64,000 nt of DNA from Phylloscopus collybita (GCA_027886175.1 JAJNNQ010000004.1:15825501-15889500), one strand, 5' to 3'. Shown: positions 11,301 through 24,665, numbered from the stretch's first letter. Notes: generated by a model from the letters alone, not told the origin. Numbers and translations: made by a program.

Positions 11301-14300
11301 CCTGTGGGCCATATAATACATTCTGCACTGCCTTTGCAAGCATGCCAGGAACCAGCTGGTTCTGTTTTCATATTTCAGGTAGCACCTGATGTGTGGCCTG
11401 CCAAAGGCTCCTGAAAGGTTAAGCTGGGCTTTGACAAGGGAAATAACCTCATATTAATCATTCTCCCAATTTTTCTCTCCATCCCCTGCTGTATTTTTAG
11501 CATTGAAATAACAAGATAATGGAAATGCAAATACATAAGACAGAAATTAGTAAAAACACCTATTTTCTTTTAGTTCTTTGAATTTCCAAATAAATGCAAA
11601 AATACTATGTGACTTAGAAAACAGCCAGTAACTTTGGGCCAACTTATGTTATGGTAATGTATGTCCACTGAAAATTAAGGAACCATTTCCTAAGGCTACC
11701 TTACTTTGCTGCTGGCTGTGTGCTCTGAAGTAAACAGCACAGTTGTGTACTCTGCTACCAAATACAGATTATCATTTGAACTACAGCAGTAGACAAAACA
11801 TCTTCACCAAAAGTTGTTTATGAGTTCATTAATCAAAATCTGTTCCTAAATTGCCAGGACCTTTGTTAACCCATTGTAAATTTTGTGATAGAAAGTTGTT
11901 GGTTGTCAGTGAAGTAAAATTTGAGGTAGCTCCTATAAACACAGTGATCTTGATCTTGCAGTGAAGAATCACAGGTGACTATACTGAATGTCTGAGAGGA
12001 ATGCTGCTCTCTCTGTCCCCTCCTATAGTATGCTCATTGTTGATAAAGGCTGTCATTCTTTTGTTGGTGTTCATTGTGGAGAGAAATGCACTAGTTATTT
12101 ACTGGTGAAAATGAGATGGCAGTAACAAGCAATGGAAGACAGTGTTGTTTTTCATTTTGCATTGATGCCCCTCTACAGAGGCATGCATTTCTCACATTAT
12201 TCTTCTCAAAGCCTTTATTGTTCTGGCTTCCTGTTACAAATCAAGCTGGTGATAGCAGGCCCATGAAATCCTATTAGCATACTGAGAGCAGTGTATTACA
12301 GTACCAGGCAATAGAATAAATGCAGAACAATAAGTATAATAGGGAATGCATTACCCCAAAATGGAACAGCAGCTCTGTACTGAGTGCTAGTTCTATGAAG
12401 GTGCCTTCTCTGCTGCTTGAAAACAAACCACATTTTTAGGGTTCAGTTGCACTAAGTCAAATCTGGCTGGTTTAAATCAAGTAAAACAGATATGCAAAAT
12501 GTGTTATGCTACATGTCCAGGTGCAACCATTTCTCTCTCCCTGTTCATGGACTCTAATTTTAATGTCTTTTGACTTCCAGATATAAAAAGTTTATTATTT
12601 TTTGATATAAAGGTATAACTGGACACTGAAAAGCACTGAACTTACTTTGGAGCCTTATTCTTTGTTTGGCTGGCATCAGTGGCTAGTATGTGATGGCAGA
12701 CTTCAGAAGACAGGTTGTCTTTAAAAGAACCAGTGTTTGTGAAGCCTGAACTAGAAGGAAAACTACTCGTTTGTAGCCAGTCAAGCAACAGCCTGCTATG
12801 GATGAGCGAGAAGACAGCTGTCACATCAACATATCCTAATACCTCAGTAGTGCTGGCAGTTTTCAGGGACAGGTCTGTCCTTAGGTGGTCTTAAAGGTCT
12901 TGAAGTAAAGGTAGGTACTGTAGGCAAATGCAAGACACCTTTGGGGAAATAGAGACAAAGTGACTAGGATAAGGAACAATTCAGCAGAGAAATTCACATT
13001 TACCTTTGCCTCAGACAAGGACTATAAAAGCCTCTTCAAAGATGTGGCTTCCTACTGGCTGTCAAATACTGATGTGTTCAAAGGTGGGAAAGCAGAAGTT
13101 ATGTTTTGAATGAAAAGGATGATCAATCTGAAAGACTTCTAAGGAAAGCTATCAAACACTGTAAAAAAAACAAATCAAAATATGTATTGGCATACTGTTT
13201 TTGATGACTAATCACTTTCTAATTTTAAATATAGATTTTAATTCTAAAAGTGAAAAGAGAGAGTTCAGATTTTTCATGAGAGTTTCTCTGTTAGTAACTT
13301 GCAAAGAAATAATGGTATGGACTATAAAATTCTCTCAGAAGTGGTTTAATTTTTAAGTGGATCTGTGGCTTGGTGAGAAGATTCATAGGGTCTCTTTGAC
13401 CACCAGGTCTACTGTTAGTTCTGGGAACTCTTTGCAGGTGAGCAGAGGAGTAAAATATTAAATTAGAAGCTCACAATGAAGATTTCTGCTAGGACAAACA
13501 TTTGCAAGTTTGGTTGTATGGCTGAATATAGGCTGAAATGCATTGTCATGGGTCGTAATGCTAGTTCATGTTATGTGGTGTACTCTTCTGTCATTTCTTT
13601 TGTAAAATTCAAATATTAAATGGGTAAAAAACCAATCTGAAAACCAAAAGAAAAAAAGAGATGGTTTCAATATCTTCATTTCATCTTTCCAAATAGGTTA
13701 GTCCTGCTCTGACATGAGGAAAAATCTTTGTGAATTAGGCCAAAGATGGGAATGGGCAAGGAGCATGAACATCTTCAGAAGCTTGGGAGAAATGTTCTGT
13801 TCAGGAGTTCAGACTAAAGCTGGACAAAGGTTTGAAGTTAAGAGTGAAAGCTCACATACAGAAAAGTATCTAGACTGTTCTAGTGTCATTTAAAGTTTCA
13901 TGCAGCTCTGCCTTGCCCCACAAGACAATGATTTTATGATAAGCATGTCAAAAAGCAGATACAGACCTCATTATGTGAGCAGGAAAGAACTTGTTAGGAC
14001 TCCCCACATTAGGGTTTCAAATAAGATACCCATCTGAGTTTTGTATAAAAACATAGAACCTAGAATGGACCATTTGTCAAGTACAGATAAGCATACAAGA
14101 GATTTTTAAATCACATAGATCCATAAGATTTTTACTTCATCTAGTACTGCATTATACACACCGAAGGAAAAAAACTCTTTCCTCTTAAAATAGAGACCAT
14201 TCAGTAAACAGATGAAAATGGGGTTGACCCCCAGGATGGGAGCATGTGAAATCACCAACATTACCATTATATGCTGCTCTAGAATCCATAAACTCCACTT

Positions 14301-15834
14301 GCTCAGCAACACATGTTTAGGAAGATTCAAAAATGCTTTTCCTAGCAAACACAGCATCTGTCCCTAACTCCAAAATAAATGCTGAAGTATTCTTAGATAC
14401 AGAAAACTACAAGACAGGAAACTCTATCATGTTTCATTATGATGAGAGAGATGGGAGACGCTAACAATGTTTTTCAAAGAAAAGCCCCTAGTAATCCATC
14501 CAGTGTGGAGATGCACAGTGTGAGAGGAATGTGCTAAAAATGTCATACCCATAGGGCGATTGATTGCACTACCTTTGGAATTACCAGCAACTGTGTAATT
14601 GTGTTTCTCACTATATTGCTGTGTGCACACATTAGATGCCATGAAGACCTAGGAAACAGAAATTACTTCATGTTCACCTACCTGCTTCAAACTAACACCC
14701 TTGTAAGAGTCTCCACAAACAACCTTGAAGTTGCTTAATTTGAGGAAGTGCAGAGGCAGGATTTCACTGGGTGAAATGATTTATCCCTCAACCACATGGA
14801 AGTTCCCTTTTCACACAGTGGGCTCATGCTTTCTAAATTGTTAATGGTTGTTTTGAGATGAGTCCTGGAAACATTACACTTCTACATGAAGAAATATATG
14901 CATTTTTTCACACTAATCTCATATTATTCAATAGTAATGAGTAGCATAGAAGCTGGTCCTGAAAGTTCAGTTTAGCCTTTAGAGATGTAAGACAGTCTTC
15001 AGCTAGAGAAAACATCAATTGCAGTCCTCAGAAAAGTCACTCAGGTCTTGCTTAAATCTGGAAAGAGTTCAAGTTTACAGCATTACAGTGACTTACAGCT
15101 AACATTTGGTCATTCCCAAAACAACTGGGAAGCCCTGGCAGTATGACACAGCACTGTCAGTCTCATGCACAAGCCCCACTGATTTCAAGTGCCTGGATCT
15201 TAACCAGTGGCTTAATACAATTCGGATTGTGAGAGCACATCTTCCAGATGGGGTTCTGCAAAAGGCACAGCCATTGCATTGCCCCTAAATGTGCCAGATG
15301 ATGGAGGGGACACACCACTGCTCCTGCTGCTTGTGGAAAATCTGTTTCAGTTTTCATCCCTACTTAAGAAGATCCTAAACTGTAGATCTGATCCCAGATC
15401 CTTCCCTCCTCTTCTGTCACCTGTCCTGGTAAGATAGGGACTTCTTTATTCTTGGGTTTTCCTGTTGTGGATACACTTGCTATTGAATATATCAAAGCAA
15501 AGTGGGGACAGATAGAGAGTGTGAATGTGTACATCCGTCATACTAAAACTAGTCCCTGTGTAGTGACATCAGACATTTTATCAAAGGATTGTTCAATGTA
15601 AAATACACCTTGTGGGAAGAATAAAGCAGACTGTCTGCTCTAAATTCCAATTGCAGATTTATAAGGTATGAATAACTTAAAGGAATTTGATTACAGTGAC
15701 CTATATTCAGACTGTTCATTCAGTTACATCAGTCCAAAACTGCACTGCAGGATGTCTGGTGCCATATGTTGCTTTCCAGCACGCCAGTCGATGAGGCAGT
15801 TTGTAAGGTTGCACTTCTAAACTGCTTCTCCTGA
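5386..15834. other. Gene-poor AT-rich non-coding DNA
   Basis: Over 10 kb without a coding region, CpG cluster or RNA gene that I can support. It holds short A-runs (8507-8522), A/C-rich runs (5710-5760, 8925-8960) and one short tandem duplication (7963-8010). The open frames present are 60-122 codons, lack protein-like composition and show no family motif. A stretch near 7745-7860 has a vague resemblance to an old tRNA-derived SINE but no clear boundary. Confidence 0.6.
7963..8010. repeat. 24-bp tandem duplication
   Basis: Two adjacent 24-base copies beginning CATGCATCCTATCAGG and ending AGTGACT, with one G/C difference. Such a recent local duplication has no visible coding meaning. Confidence 0.85.
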
Positions 15835-15912
15835 GGAAAAAAAAAGAAGAAAAGAAGAAGAAAAGAAGAAGAAAAGAAGAAGAAAAGAAGAAAAGAAGGA
15901 GGGAAGGAAGGA
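15835..15912 (+). repeat. Polypurine (AAGAAG)n tract
   Basis: Purine-only strand of AAGAAG/AAAAGAAG units passing into GGAAGGAAGG. It immediately borders the ERV cluster to its right. Confidence 0.85.
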
Positions 15913-16009
15913 ATTTTCATCACCAGTTTGTGAAAGTGTGTGATGGTTTTATCACTTGCTATATTTCATGTGACTGGGAGAACATAAAGAGCAAAACAGG
16001 CTTATTTTC

Positions 16010-16647
16010 TGTAATAAGGAGTAATTCATGTTTTCATAATATGGTACGTGTAATAAGGAATACCTCATGTTGTTATAATACTTGTTGTTATAGCAGATAG
16101 TAGTAAACATACAGTTTTTAGAAAGCCAAAAAGGAAACCCCCCCAGAGCAGAGGGCTTGGAAAGTTTCGCAAGAACGGTCCCCATCTCCAGGAAAAGGAC
16201 AAAGAAATGACAATTCCAATGGGAAGGAGAAGAATGGTCAGGACAAAGGCGATCAGCCTCTGATGACTCTGAGATGGTATATCACCCGGACCATCCCAAT
16301 GCCCGGGGATCCCTTCCACCCAGGAAATCTTTTGAGACAGCTAAACCAGCTGTCAAAATTTCAACATCCACCAGCATCAGGGTCCGAGAGACAAGTCAGG
16401 ACATGTATAACGCTAAAACAACGTAATCCCAAGCCAGGAGGGGTATAAAACTGACTGGCTTGGGCCCGGACTCTTGTGAAGCCTCGACGCGGTAGAGGTC
16501 ACGTTTGGGGTTCCACCCGGAGCGCGCACTGTTTCCTTGCTTCGCTGGCTCTGTCGATTGATTTGTTTGGCTTTGTCAATTTCTTGTCCGAAATTTTCGT
16601 TGGCAATAAATTGTTTCCATTGAAGTTGGCTCTCAAAATTTATAACA
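16010..16647 (+). mobile_element. Solo LTR with perfect 5-bp target duplications
   Basis: A 638-bp element starts TGTAATAAGG and ends TTTATAACA. Identical TTTTC pentamers flank it at 16005-16009 and 16648-16652. It has a TATA box (TATAAAA, 16444-16450) and AATAAA at 16605-16610, giving a U3-R-U5 order on the + strand with a very short U5. The region around 16475-16540 is CpG-rich, as expected for an undecayed transcription start. A shorter relative lies at 27289-27554 on the other strand with the same two ends. It sits in, and therefore postdates, the minus-strand ERV fragment. Confidence 0.85.
16444..16450 (+). promoter_or_regulatory. LTR TATA box
   Basis: TATAAAA inside the solo LTR, 161 bases before its AATAAA. 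The predicted start is near 16475-16480. Whether it is still active cannot be seen from sequence. Confidence 0.6.
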
Positions 16648-17676
16648 TTTTCAAATTACAAAGATACTTAATTTATATACACTGAAAGAATAAAAATAGG
16701 AAGAAAAAGAAAGAGCAACAAATGAAACTTTCAAAAGATCCTTCCCTTCCTCTCCAAGTTTTCGCTTTTCCACAATCAACATAAACAGACATAACCTGCC
16801 ACCTCAGTCAGTTTTACCATTTTAAAATAATCTTTCATCAATTCTTCAGGAAAGGAGTCTCTCTTGGTTCTAAGAGAGACCTCATTGGCAAAGACTTTTT
16901 AAAAAAAGGAACTTGCAAACCAATGAAATCCTACCCATTTCACAGCTTTTTTAACACTGAAAACATGGGCCATGTACTCAACACACTGCAAACTGGGGTG
17001 TCACCTTTTAAAGGGGCAAAGGATTTTCTCATCTCAAGGAACAGAGCTCTCTCTTCACTTCTTCACTACACACAGAAGGCTTTCATCTCTCTGTTCCAGC
17101 ATCTCATCAAATCAATTTTACTCAGTCCATCACACAATACCTTTGCTCAAAAATCTGCACTAAAACAATCACCTCCCCAAAATGCACATTTTTCCATGGT
17201 TTAGAGGAATGGTTTAATTCAGTCTCCATGTTATCAGAAAAGCACAGCTAAATTTTTAGCCACTCCTCCTCCTCTGCCTTAAAGTCTTTTTCACTCTTTC
17301 TTCACTGACTTAGTTCCATGCTGTGTCTCTTTATGGTTCAATCACTGTATCTGTCCTCACTCCAAAGGAAAGCCGGCGCTCAGAAGAATTCATTTGCTGG
17401 CAGGAAAGAGTTAAACTTGCCAGGCCTGCGGTGCTGCTCACGCGGCCCTGCCGCGGCGGGTGCCGCAAATACCTGAAGGCCTCGTTGGTGGAACAGCGAT
17501 GGAGGGGCTGCCAGATTTGCTTTCTCTTCCACCCCCTGGCTGAGGCCGCTCGGAGCTGTTCCCGAGGCCTGGGCGGGGGAGGCAGCGGCGGCGGCGGCGG
17601 AACATTCCCCGGTCCCGGCCGGGGGGCGGCCGCCGGGCAGCGGGGCCTGGCCTGGCCGGCCCTGCCCTCCGGGAGA

Positions 17677-18432
17677 TGTCACCTCAGTCCCTCCCCCGCA
17701 AGAAAGAGAGACAATCTCACCGCTTATCAGCTTATATGAGTATTAGAAAACACGCTGGAAGTCCAGCGAGAGAGATGATCTAAAGATCAGGATACTCTGG
17801 AACACGTGCTTTATTGGTCGTGGGAAGGCAGCTTGACTGGGGAAGGGTCCAAGGGATTCAGTGCAAAGTCCAAGAGGGTCCAAGGGAAGGCACGCAAAAA
17901 GGGAGGGTGCAAAGAGAGCGAGCTCCTTGTTACATTCCATTTTAACCCCTTCTATCGTGAATATTCTAATGAGCATTAACCAATCACCTTAAGATACAAA
18001 ACCTACAGAATCTACATATAGCCTATGGGAACTACAACATTACAATACTACTCTACATACCAAAACCTGTGAAATCCACCTTATCCCTGATACCTGAGAA
18101 GGTCCACCTTTTATCCATCCTTTTGTCTTGGCAGGGGTGTCACTGATTCACTCAGCCAAGGCCTTTCAGCTGCTTAATCACCTTCTTCCTGTCCATGCTT
18201 ACAGTTCAAACTTTGCTTTTAATTCTATTCCTCTTGTGGGTTTCATACTTTTAGAATCTTTTACTATTAAATTATCTCTGCAGGGCCTAGCTACTTCATC
18301 CTCCCCAACATATGAGTATTACCCAAAAGTCATATTCTACTTTTCAGTGGTCAAACCACCTGCCAATTAAATAACTGATTCCTGATTGGACTCTCCTTTC
18401 TAACAAAATCTAAACTAGGTTAACCCATGACA
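17677..18432 (-). mobile_element. ERV LTR on the minus strand
   Basis: On the minus strand the element begins TGTCATGGGTTAACC (right end, 18432) and ends GGTGACA (left end, 17677), giving perfect TGTCA/TGACA inverted ends over 756 bp. AATAAA is at 17810-17815 on that strand, with a GATAAAAGG TATA-like motif near 18097-18106 upstream of it. Leader-like sequence follows to the left, so this is a 5' LTR of a truncated provirus and not a solo LTR. No second LTR is present, so no target duplication can be tested. Confidence 0.6.
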
Positions 18433-19037
18433 AAATGTCAGTTAGGTATCAGCAACGTCCTCACAGCATACTACTGTTCTTGTAGCACAGGTAAATATTG
18501 TGTTCTTTGACTGCCTGCCTTCCCTGACAACTTTCAGGTTTTAATGCAATTTAATGTATGTTTAATCAAAAACTAGTCTTTGTTGACAACTGATGATTCC
18601 TGTCTCTGATTAAAGTCCATCCATTGTGAGAGGGTGGGGTGTGCTTGGTGTTGCTGAAATCAGATCACTCTGTTTCTACACAGTGTGTTTGTCACAGCAT
18701 TCCCTGCTTTGGTTACTTCCACACACCGCCCCCCCCCCGCCTGGTAACTTCTGCTTCATTTGGGTTTTTTTTTTTCGAATTTTATCCAAAGTAAATTAGA
18801 AAATGTTGCAAAATATAAATAAAAATATTAAGTGGAATTCCATTTACAGAAATTTACAGAAATTTCACATCCAAAGATGAGAAGGGAAGTTGGAAGAATC
18901 TTTGAAATGTAGCATGAAACCCTGCTAAAATGCTGTGCCAAGCCACCAGCACTTCCAATAATATCAGTATTGTACTAACCTGTCAGAGAACTTCGCTCTG
19001 ACTTTACACCAGCTAATTGTCCCTGTGGTTCTGCTGG

Positions 19038-19075
19038 CTCACCAGGGTCTCCACACCTCACCAGGGTTTTCACAC
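19038..19075. repeat. 19-bp tandem duplication
   Basis: Two adjacent copies of CTCACCAGGGT followed by CTCCACAC or TTTCACAC, differing at two bases. Confidence 0.75.
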
Positions 19076-19267
19076 CACATGGTTTTCTCACCTGCAGAAA
19101 ATGGTCACTAAATCTCTCTCTAAGATCTGTAGTGATCCCCAATAAGATATACATTTGTCTAGAGCTCTTCCAGTCATTTATTACACCAATTCTCTCATTC
19201 CTGAGAAGTATAATGATGGGATTGCTCCTTTGCAGAGGTTTTGGAGGAACAACTGCAGTCTAAGAAA

Positions 19268-19272
19268 ACACA

Positions 19273-19334
<62 letters not shown>
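19268..19334 (+). repeat. (AC)n followed by a 49-nt A-run
   Basis: About nine AC units (19268-19285) run straight into 49 uninterrupted A residues (19286-19334). Confidence 0.9.
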
Positions 19335-19337
<3 letters not shown>

Positions 19338-22300
19338 TCCTACTCATTGCCTTGTCCTGTCTTGTTATTACTTGTTATTATGTTATTACACACCTCTCTT
19401 GCAGACACAGACAACATATTAGGTGGGGGAAGACAGGAAGTGGTCATTGATACAAACTTTCACTAGGGTTAAAAAAAACTCTGGTTGCTTCAGTGCAGAT
19501 TTCTCAGGGGAACAATGAAGACAACCCCCCCACCCCCATTGTAAATGAATTAGGTTTTCTAAGATAAAGCAATGTTTTGATGATGATTCCCAGTAATTAG
19601 AAGAAATAGGCAGCATCTAAGTAAAGTTAATATTTTAATCAAGTGCTTTGTTGAATAATGAAGCTTTTTGGTTTTTCTCTCTGGGCTTAAGTAAAAGGGA
19701 AAACAACAACAACAAAAAAAGAATTTTATCTTCTGTTTGAATTCTATTCAATTTTATTTTGACTGAAGAGGGAAGAAAACAATGGGGGACTCAGAAAAGC
19801 CAGTCTTATAATTCAACCAAATATTTTGGTTTTGCATGAAAACTGATGACACTAAAAGTGGTTGTTAAAGAAAGGAAGTCGCATATGTCTATTGCTTGCC
19901 AGCATTTTTAGCTAAGGCAGCATTTACACTAAAATATGTTATTTTTATTGTTATTAGCAGCCTTTCTGGGGTCCCAAGCTTTCCACAAATTTCTGTTGCT
20001 GCTTGTAGGAATCTGTAGGAAATTAAAACTCAAGACATTTTGAGAAAAAAAAAAAAAAAGTATTAATATTTTTGTATATTTAAATCATACAGAAAGCTAA
20101 ACAAGGCACATAATTTTATTTCTAGACTTATTCTTAATAATCCTGCATATTTAAGTGGAGGAAGGAATTATAAATTAATCCTAGACACAATTACATTATT
20201 AAGTTTAATTTTTTATAAATTCATATTTTCTCAGAAAGTGTAATCAAGCAATCTGTCTTACTTTCAACTCAGCAAATTAGAATAATCTCTTAGGGTCCTA
20301 CCAAGAAAGAATTGTTCAAATACTTCATCATGCATATTTACACAAAGCTTTATTACCAGCACCTCTGTATCTACAAAGCAGCATTGCTTCTCAACTCAGT
20401 TTAGGAATTTTATTTTCCCTTCATCCAACAGTGGTATCCTCAAAAATAATGAATGTTTTGGTCAGCGCTCCCACGGTTGTTTAAAAATACCACAAACACT
20501 TTATTACTAATTGAATAAATAGATAGCATGTGTCTTTGCTTCAGCAGCCTTTATTTATTTTATGGACATTTTTCATCAACTTACAAACATTTTCAGTTTG
20601 AAATGCTACATAATTGAATGTTCCCCATCTGGAATGTTAACTCGGCATGAAGAAAAGGAAGTCAAACTGAAAAAAAAACAACCTTTCTTTGACTCCTGTG
20701 TCAGTAGTACCAATTAGCTACATGAATTTTCCATCTGCTTTCACTAAAGAATACGTGAACAGCTGCATCCTACAGGAAGACAACCTGATGCAGCCAACAG
20801 AAACTGTCAAGCACCTGGTCATTTCCTGCCACTATCTCCACTACTGCTGCAGATGTCAAATCACACTGGGTTTGCCAGCTAGCTTTGTACAAATTCTACT
20901 AAAAAAAATATTGCCACTGTTTAGCTTTTTCAGAGTGAAATCTCATTGCCTATTGACCTAAGTGGTTTGTGTTTATATTTTACTTTATGTGCCTTGGATT
21001 GGATAGCAAAACACCGTATGTCTGGAAATTTACGGGCTTCACAGTCCCTAAAAAATAAGGACACCACACTAATGCTGCAAATTAAAGAGAGATTAATGAT
21101 TTTGTTTGGCATAGTCTAACGCTGCTGTTAATTGGTAATATATATTGTGTTGGGCAGTTGCACCTAATCTATTTATTTTCTTGAAGGAATGTCTATCACT
21201 TTGCCCCTACATTTCACAGAATATCATACAAACTTTCTCATTCCTCATATTTAAAAGGAAGCACTATTTTAGACCCTCTCCCTCCCCACCATACCACCCT
21301 CTTGGAAAAAGAAAATAGCTTATTACAGAGATGGAAATCTTCAAAATGTCTGACTAGTTGGTTTATAGAAATGGAAGTACTGATGTTTTCAGATCTTTTG
21401 CATGAAGCACAAAGTTCCTTTCAAAATACCTGGACCTTTGACAACTGCCTCCTGCCAAAATTTTTCAGGGAATACCTGTCTCCTTCTTCATTGTTGAAGC
21501 AATCTTCCTAACCACATGGCATTGTTCAGCTCCCTGTCTGAATCAGTGGAAGGCTTGTGTGGAGATAAAACCATCTGTGGTGTTAGGCAGAGAGTGAGAA
21601 TACTTTCTGGAACTGTCAGGGGAACAAGATTTCTAATCTTTTTAAACTCAAGGATTGTGAACTCTGTAATTTTGACCTTTCTTATCAGATTACCTAACTG
21701 TAAAAACCACCTGCCTTTATAAATTTGCTGATAACATGCCTGGGGGCTGCAGAGCAGTGAATACAAGACCATCTTAAAGACCATCCTTTAGAATGGCTTC
21801 TAAGATCTATACTCCTTCTAGTTCTAAATGGCCCAATAAATTATCTTTCTCCCCAGTTTCTCCAGTAATCATCTAAAACAACTGTTACAACATAGGTTTT
21901 TTTATTGTCCAGGCATGCATCCACTGAGAATGCAGCCATGGTTTGCTAACAGAACCGTGACCAGAAGCAGGGAGGATCCTTGAACAAGCTGTGCTCTGTG
22001 AAGGTCTCTGTTTCAAAGACTGTGTCTGTGTTGTCCTCCCAAGTCATTAGCAAACACAAACTCACAAAAAACAGCAAGGCCACATCTGTCTGTGTGTCTG
22101 GGCAGGCTCTGGGGGACAGCTTTATCTGAGTTATGCTGGCATTGCTGCATCAGTGCAACCTAAAACTTGGGTCAGGCCAGCTTGCACTGGGACATGCAGT
22201 GCAGCAGTAGTAGCCTCTTCGTGCCACTTGACTGGGAGAGAGGTTTCATGCCACAAATGCATTACTGTCCCTCATTTCTACAAAAAAACTTGTGAATCTC

Positions 22301-24642
22301 CTGGCTTAGCTAATTGTAGGTGCTCATCTTGTGGCTTCTTGTGAAAGCCACAGCGTGAGTTTCAATCATTTCAGGACACTTCCTAAGCTCTGAGTGAGTT
22401 CACACCCATCCCCCAAGCACCTATCCCTCATTTTTTTTCCTTTCAGACTTGACAGATATGCCATTTTTTGGTCTTAGCTCAAGGAGCTAAAAAACTCAAT
22501 TATTTGGATTCTGATTGATGATGTTTTAAGTTAAACTGAGTAAAGAATGGGAAATGCATATAATTGGTATTCAGCAAACTAAAGTCGTAATCGTAATTAT
22601 TAAAATTCAGCACTCACAAGACACCTCAGAGATAAAAGCAAGTTCCTTTATGTTTTTCTAGTCCTCAAAATATCCAAATATCTGAATCTATGAAAAAGCA
22701 TTGACTTTTTAATATAAATATATAACTTTGAAAGATAATATCTAAAGGAAAACTTCAGATATTTCTCGAGGCATATTTTCAGCCTTGAAGACAAGCATAT
22801 AGATGACTAATTTTTGGATGTTGAACAATTAGGTTTTCTTGTTATGATGATTTTTTTTAATAAAAATGTAGAAACATATCATTTACATGTACCTTCTCTC
22901 TTCATAATCCATTCTGTTGCAGACTATCACCATTCTGTTTGTGTCTTTCAGGCAGTTGCTCTTGTCAATAACTATAACATTACAAAATTACCCCTTAGAT
23001 CTGAGAACAGAAGATCATAATAGGAGATTCTGTAATTAATTTTCAGAGCTAACATACATAAACCAAAGATTAAGCTTCAGCAGAAATTCTTATTCATTGT
23101 TGGGGCTATTTAATGCAAGGTTTATTCTTGGCTCCTATTCAACACCTTCTACACTTGCTTTATCTGTATTGGGGCTCCTGTTTCAAAGGACTTCGAATAG
23201 ATGCACCAATGTCTATAGAACCAGTTCCTGATATTTGGCTTTTAAAAATCTGCATGTATTCAGTAATTTCCCAACTCTAGCTTACTCTCCATAAACACTT
23301 TCCAAGCACCTAGTCATTATTAGTATCCCATAACAGTGTAACTCTCTTTATAAGACTCTTTTATGATGACAAAATCTCTGATAAGGACTCCTAGTAAATC
23401 AAGCTTAATCACTATAGCCCCTGCCAGAACAGCGTCCCTCCACAACACACAAACAAAGAACATTTTGAAAATTGGTTCAGGTTCTGCAAAGCATCCATTA
23501 GACAGACACATAAAGTATGTTGTATATCCACATTGGATAGCAAGAAAGAATGGGACATCATGACAGAAGCAGCTCCTTTCTTTTGGTGAGGGTCTGTCCA
23601 ACTGAATCATTTGGTTTTACTTACTGACTCACCAGATGAACGAAAAGCTGCAAAGCAGGAAATCGTTGTTCAAAGAAATGATGAACAATAATTCAGTTAC
23701 AAGCTGAAATACAGACAGATGTATTACCCTGCCCTGCTTTATTCAGAAAAGAGAAGGATAGTGAAACTGTTGAGGGAAATTTATTTTTGTTTCTTTTGCT
23801 GTACAGTTCTACCACTCATTTTGCAGTCTTTAAGCTCTTCACATTTTGTCATGTAGTAAAATTTCATGCTCTGAAGCATCAATCTGCATATGTATCTAAA
23901 TACAAAGCAAAGCTCTTCTAATTCCATAATTGCTACTATATAAAACATACACACAAATATATGGCATCAGTCACCAATTTCTTGATGTTCCTCCTCAAGT
24001 GTAGAGCTCCTCTGGGAGAATAAGGAAATATTTAATGCATTTCTTATTAAATAAAATGCCTTTAATTTAATTCCTATGGTTGCTGCCAGGCTAAAGGATA
24101 GCAGCAGCAATAACACACCATCAGAGAAAGGTGGATAAGAGGTGTTGTAATATAAAATTGTGTATCCACTTATGTGGAAATGTACCAGGAGAAAGAGAGA
24201 GCAAGGGAGAGAGAATGAGTGGGAGAGTGGAGACAAAAAAAGAAGACAGTGGTCATTCAAAGGGCGGAAGAAGCAGTGGTTGAGGGGGGGAAAGAGCAAT
24301 TTATTAGCAGCAGTCAGCTCTGAGAAGCTCCACTGGGGGAACAGAAAGTGCAGCTTCAAGGCATTGCTGTGAAAACCATTGGCTGGGGTGTCAGTTTTGA
24401 TGTGGTTCTATCTGTGTCTGCTGCTGTGACTGCTTGTGCTGCTCACATCACTCCCACAAGCCTGAAGGAGAAGGCAAGCTTTGCAGTAGCATTGGGTAGG
24501 TGCAAAAAAAAAAAACCAGTCAACAGAGCCAATGGACTGGGAGGGGGAAGGAAATTTTTGCCTGTGAGGATGTCAAGCCTGTCCCACTAGCAACTCGTCT
24601 TTAAATCACTAGAACAACAGCTTAAGCTCCTCCAAGCAGTAA

Positions 24643-24665
24643 TGTGCTGTGCTGTGCTGTGCTGG
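24643..24665 (+). repeat. (TGTGC)n short array
   Basis: Four to five copies of the pentamer GTGCT in a row. Confidence 0.75.

Larger units (their letters stand above)
15913..17676 (-). mobile_element. Truncated ERV internal leader, interrupted by a solo LTR
   Basis: Read on the minus strand this follows directly from the LTR at 17677-18432. A GC-rich, CpG-rich segment (about 17400-17676, with a GGC run near 17580-17600) gives way to an AT-rich untranslated segment (16653-17400), which continues beyond the inserted solo LTR at 15913-16009. I recall the AT-rich part as a repeated bird sequence. No gag, pro, pol or env frame is seen, so the provirus is truncated or non-autonomous. I could not find a convincing primer-binding site next to the LTR. 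The GC-rich part could instead be captured host sequence. Confidence 0.5.

Noticed and set aside
17323..17739. 138-codon + strand frame in GC-rich DNA
   Set aside because: It crosses the ERV leader and LTR boundary, has a Gly run from the GGC repeat, and overlaps an open frame on the other strand.
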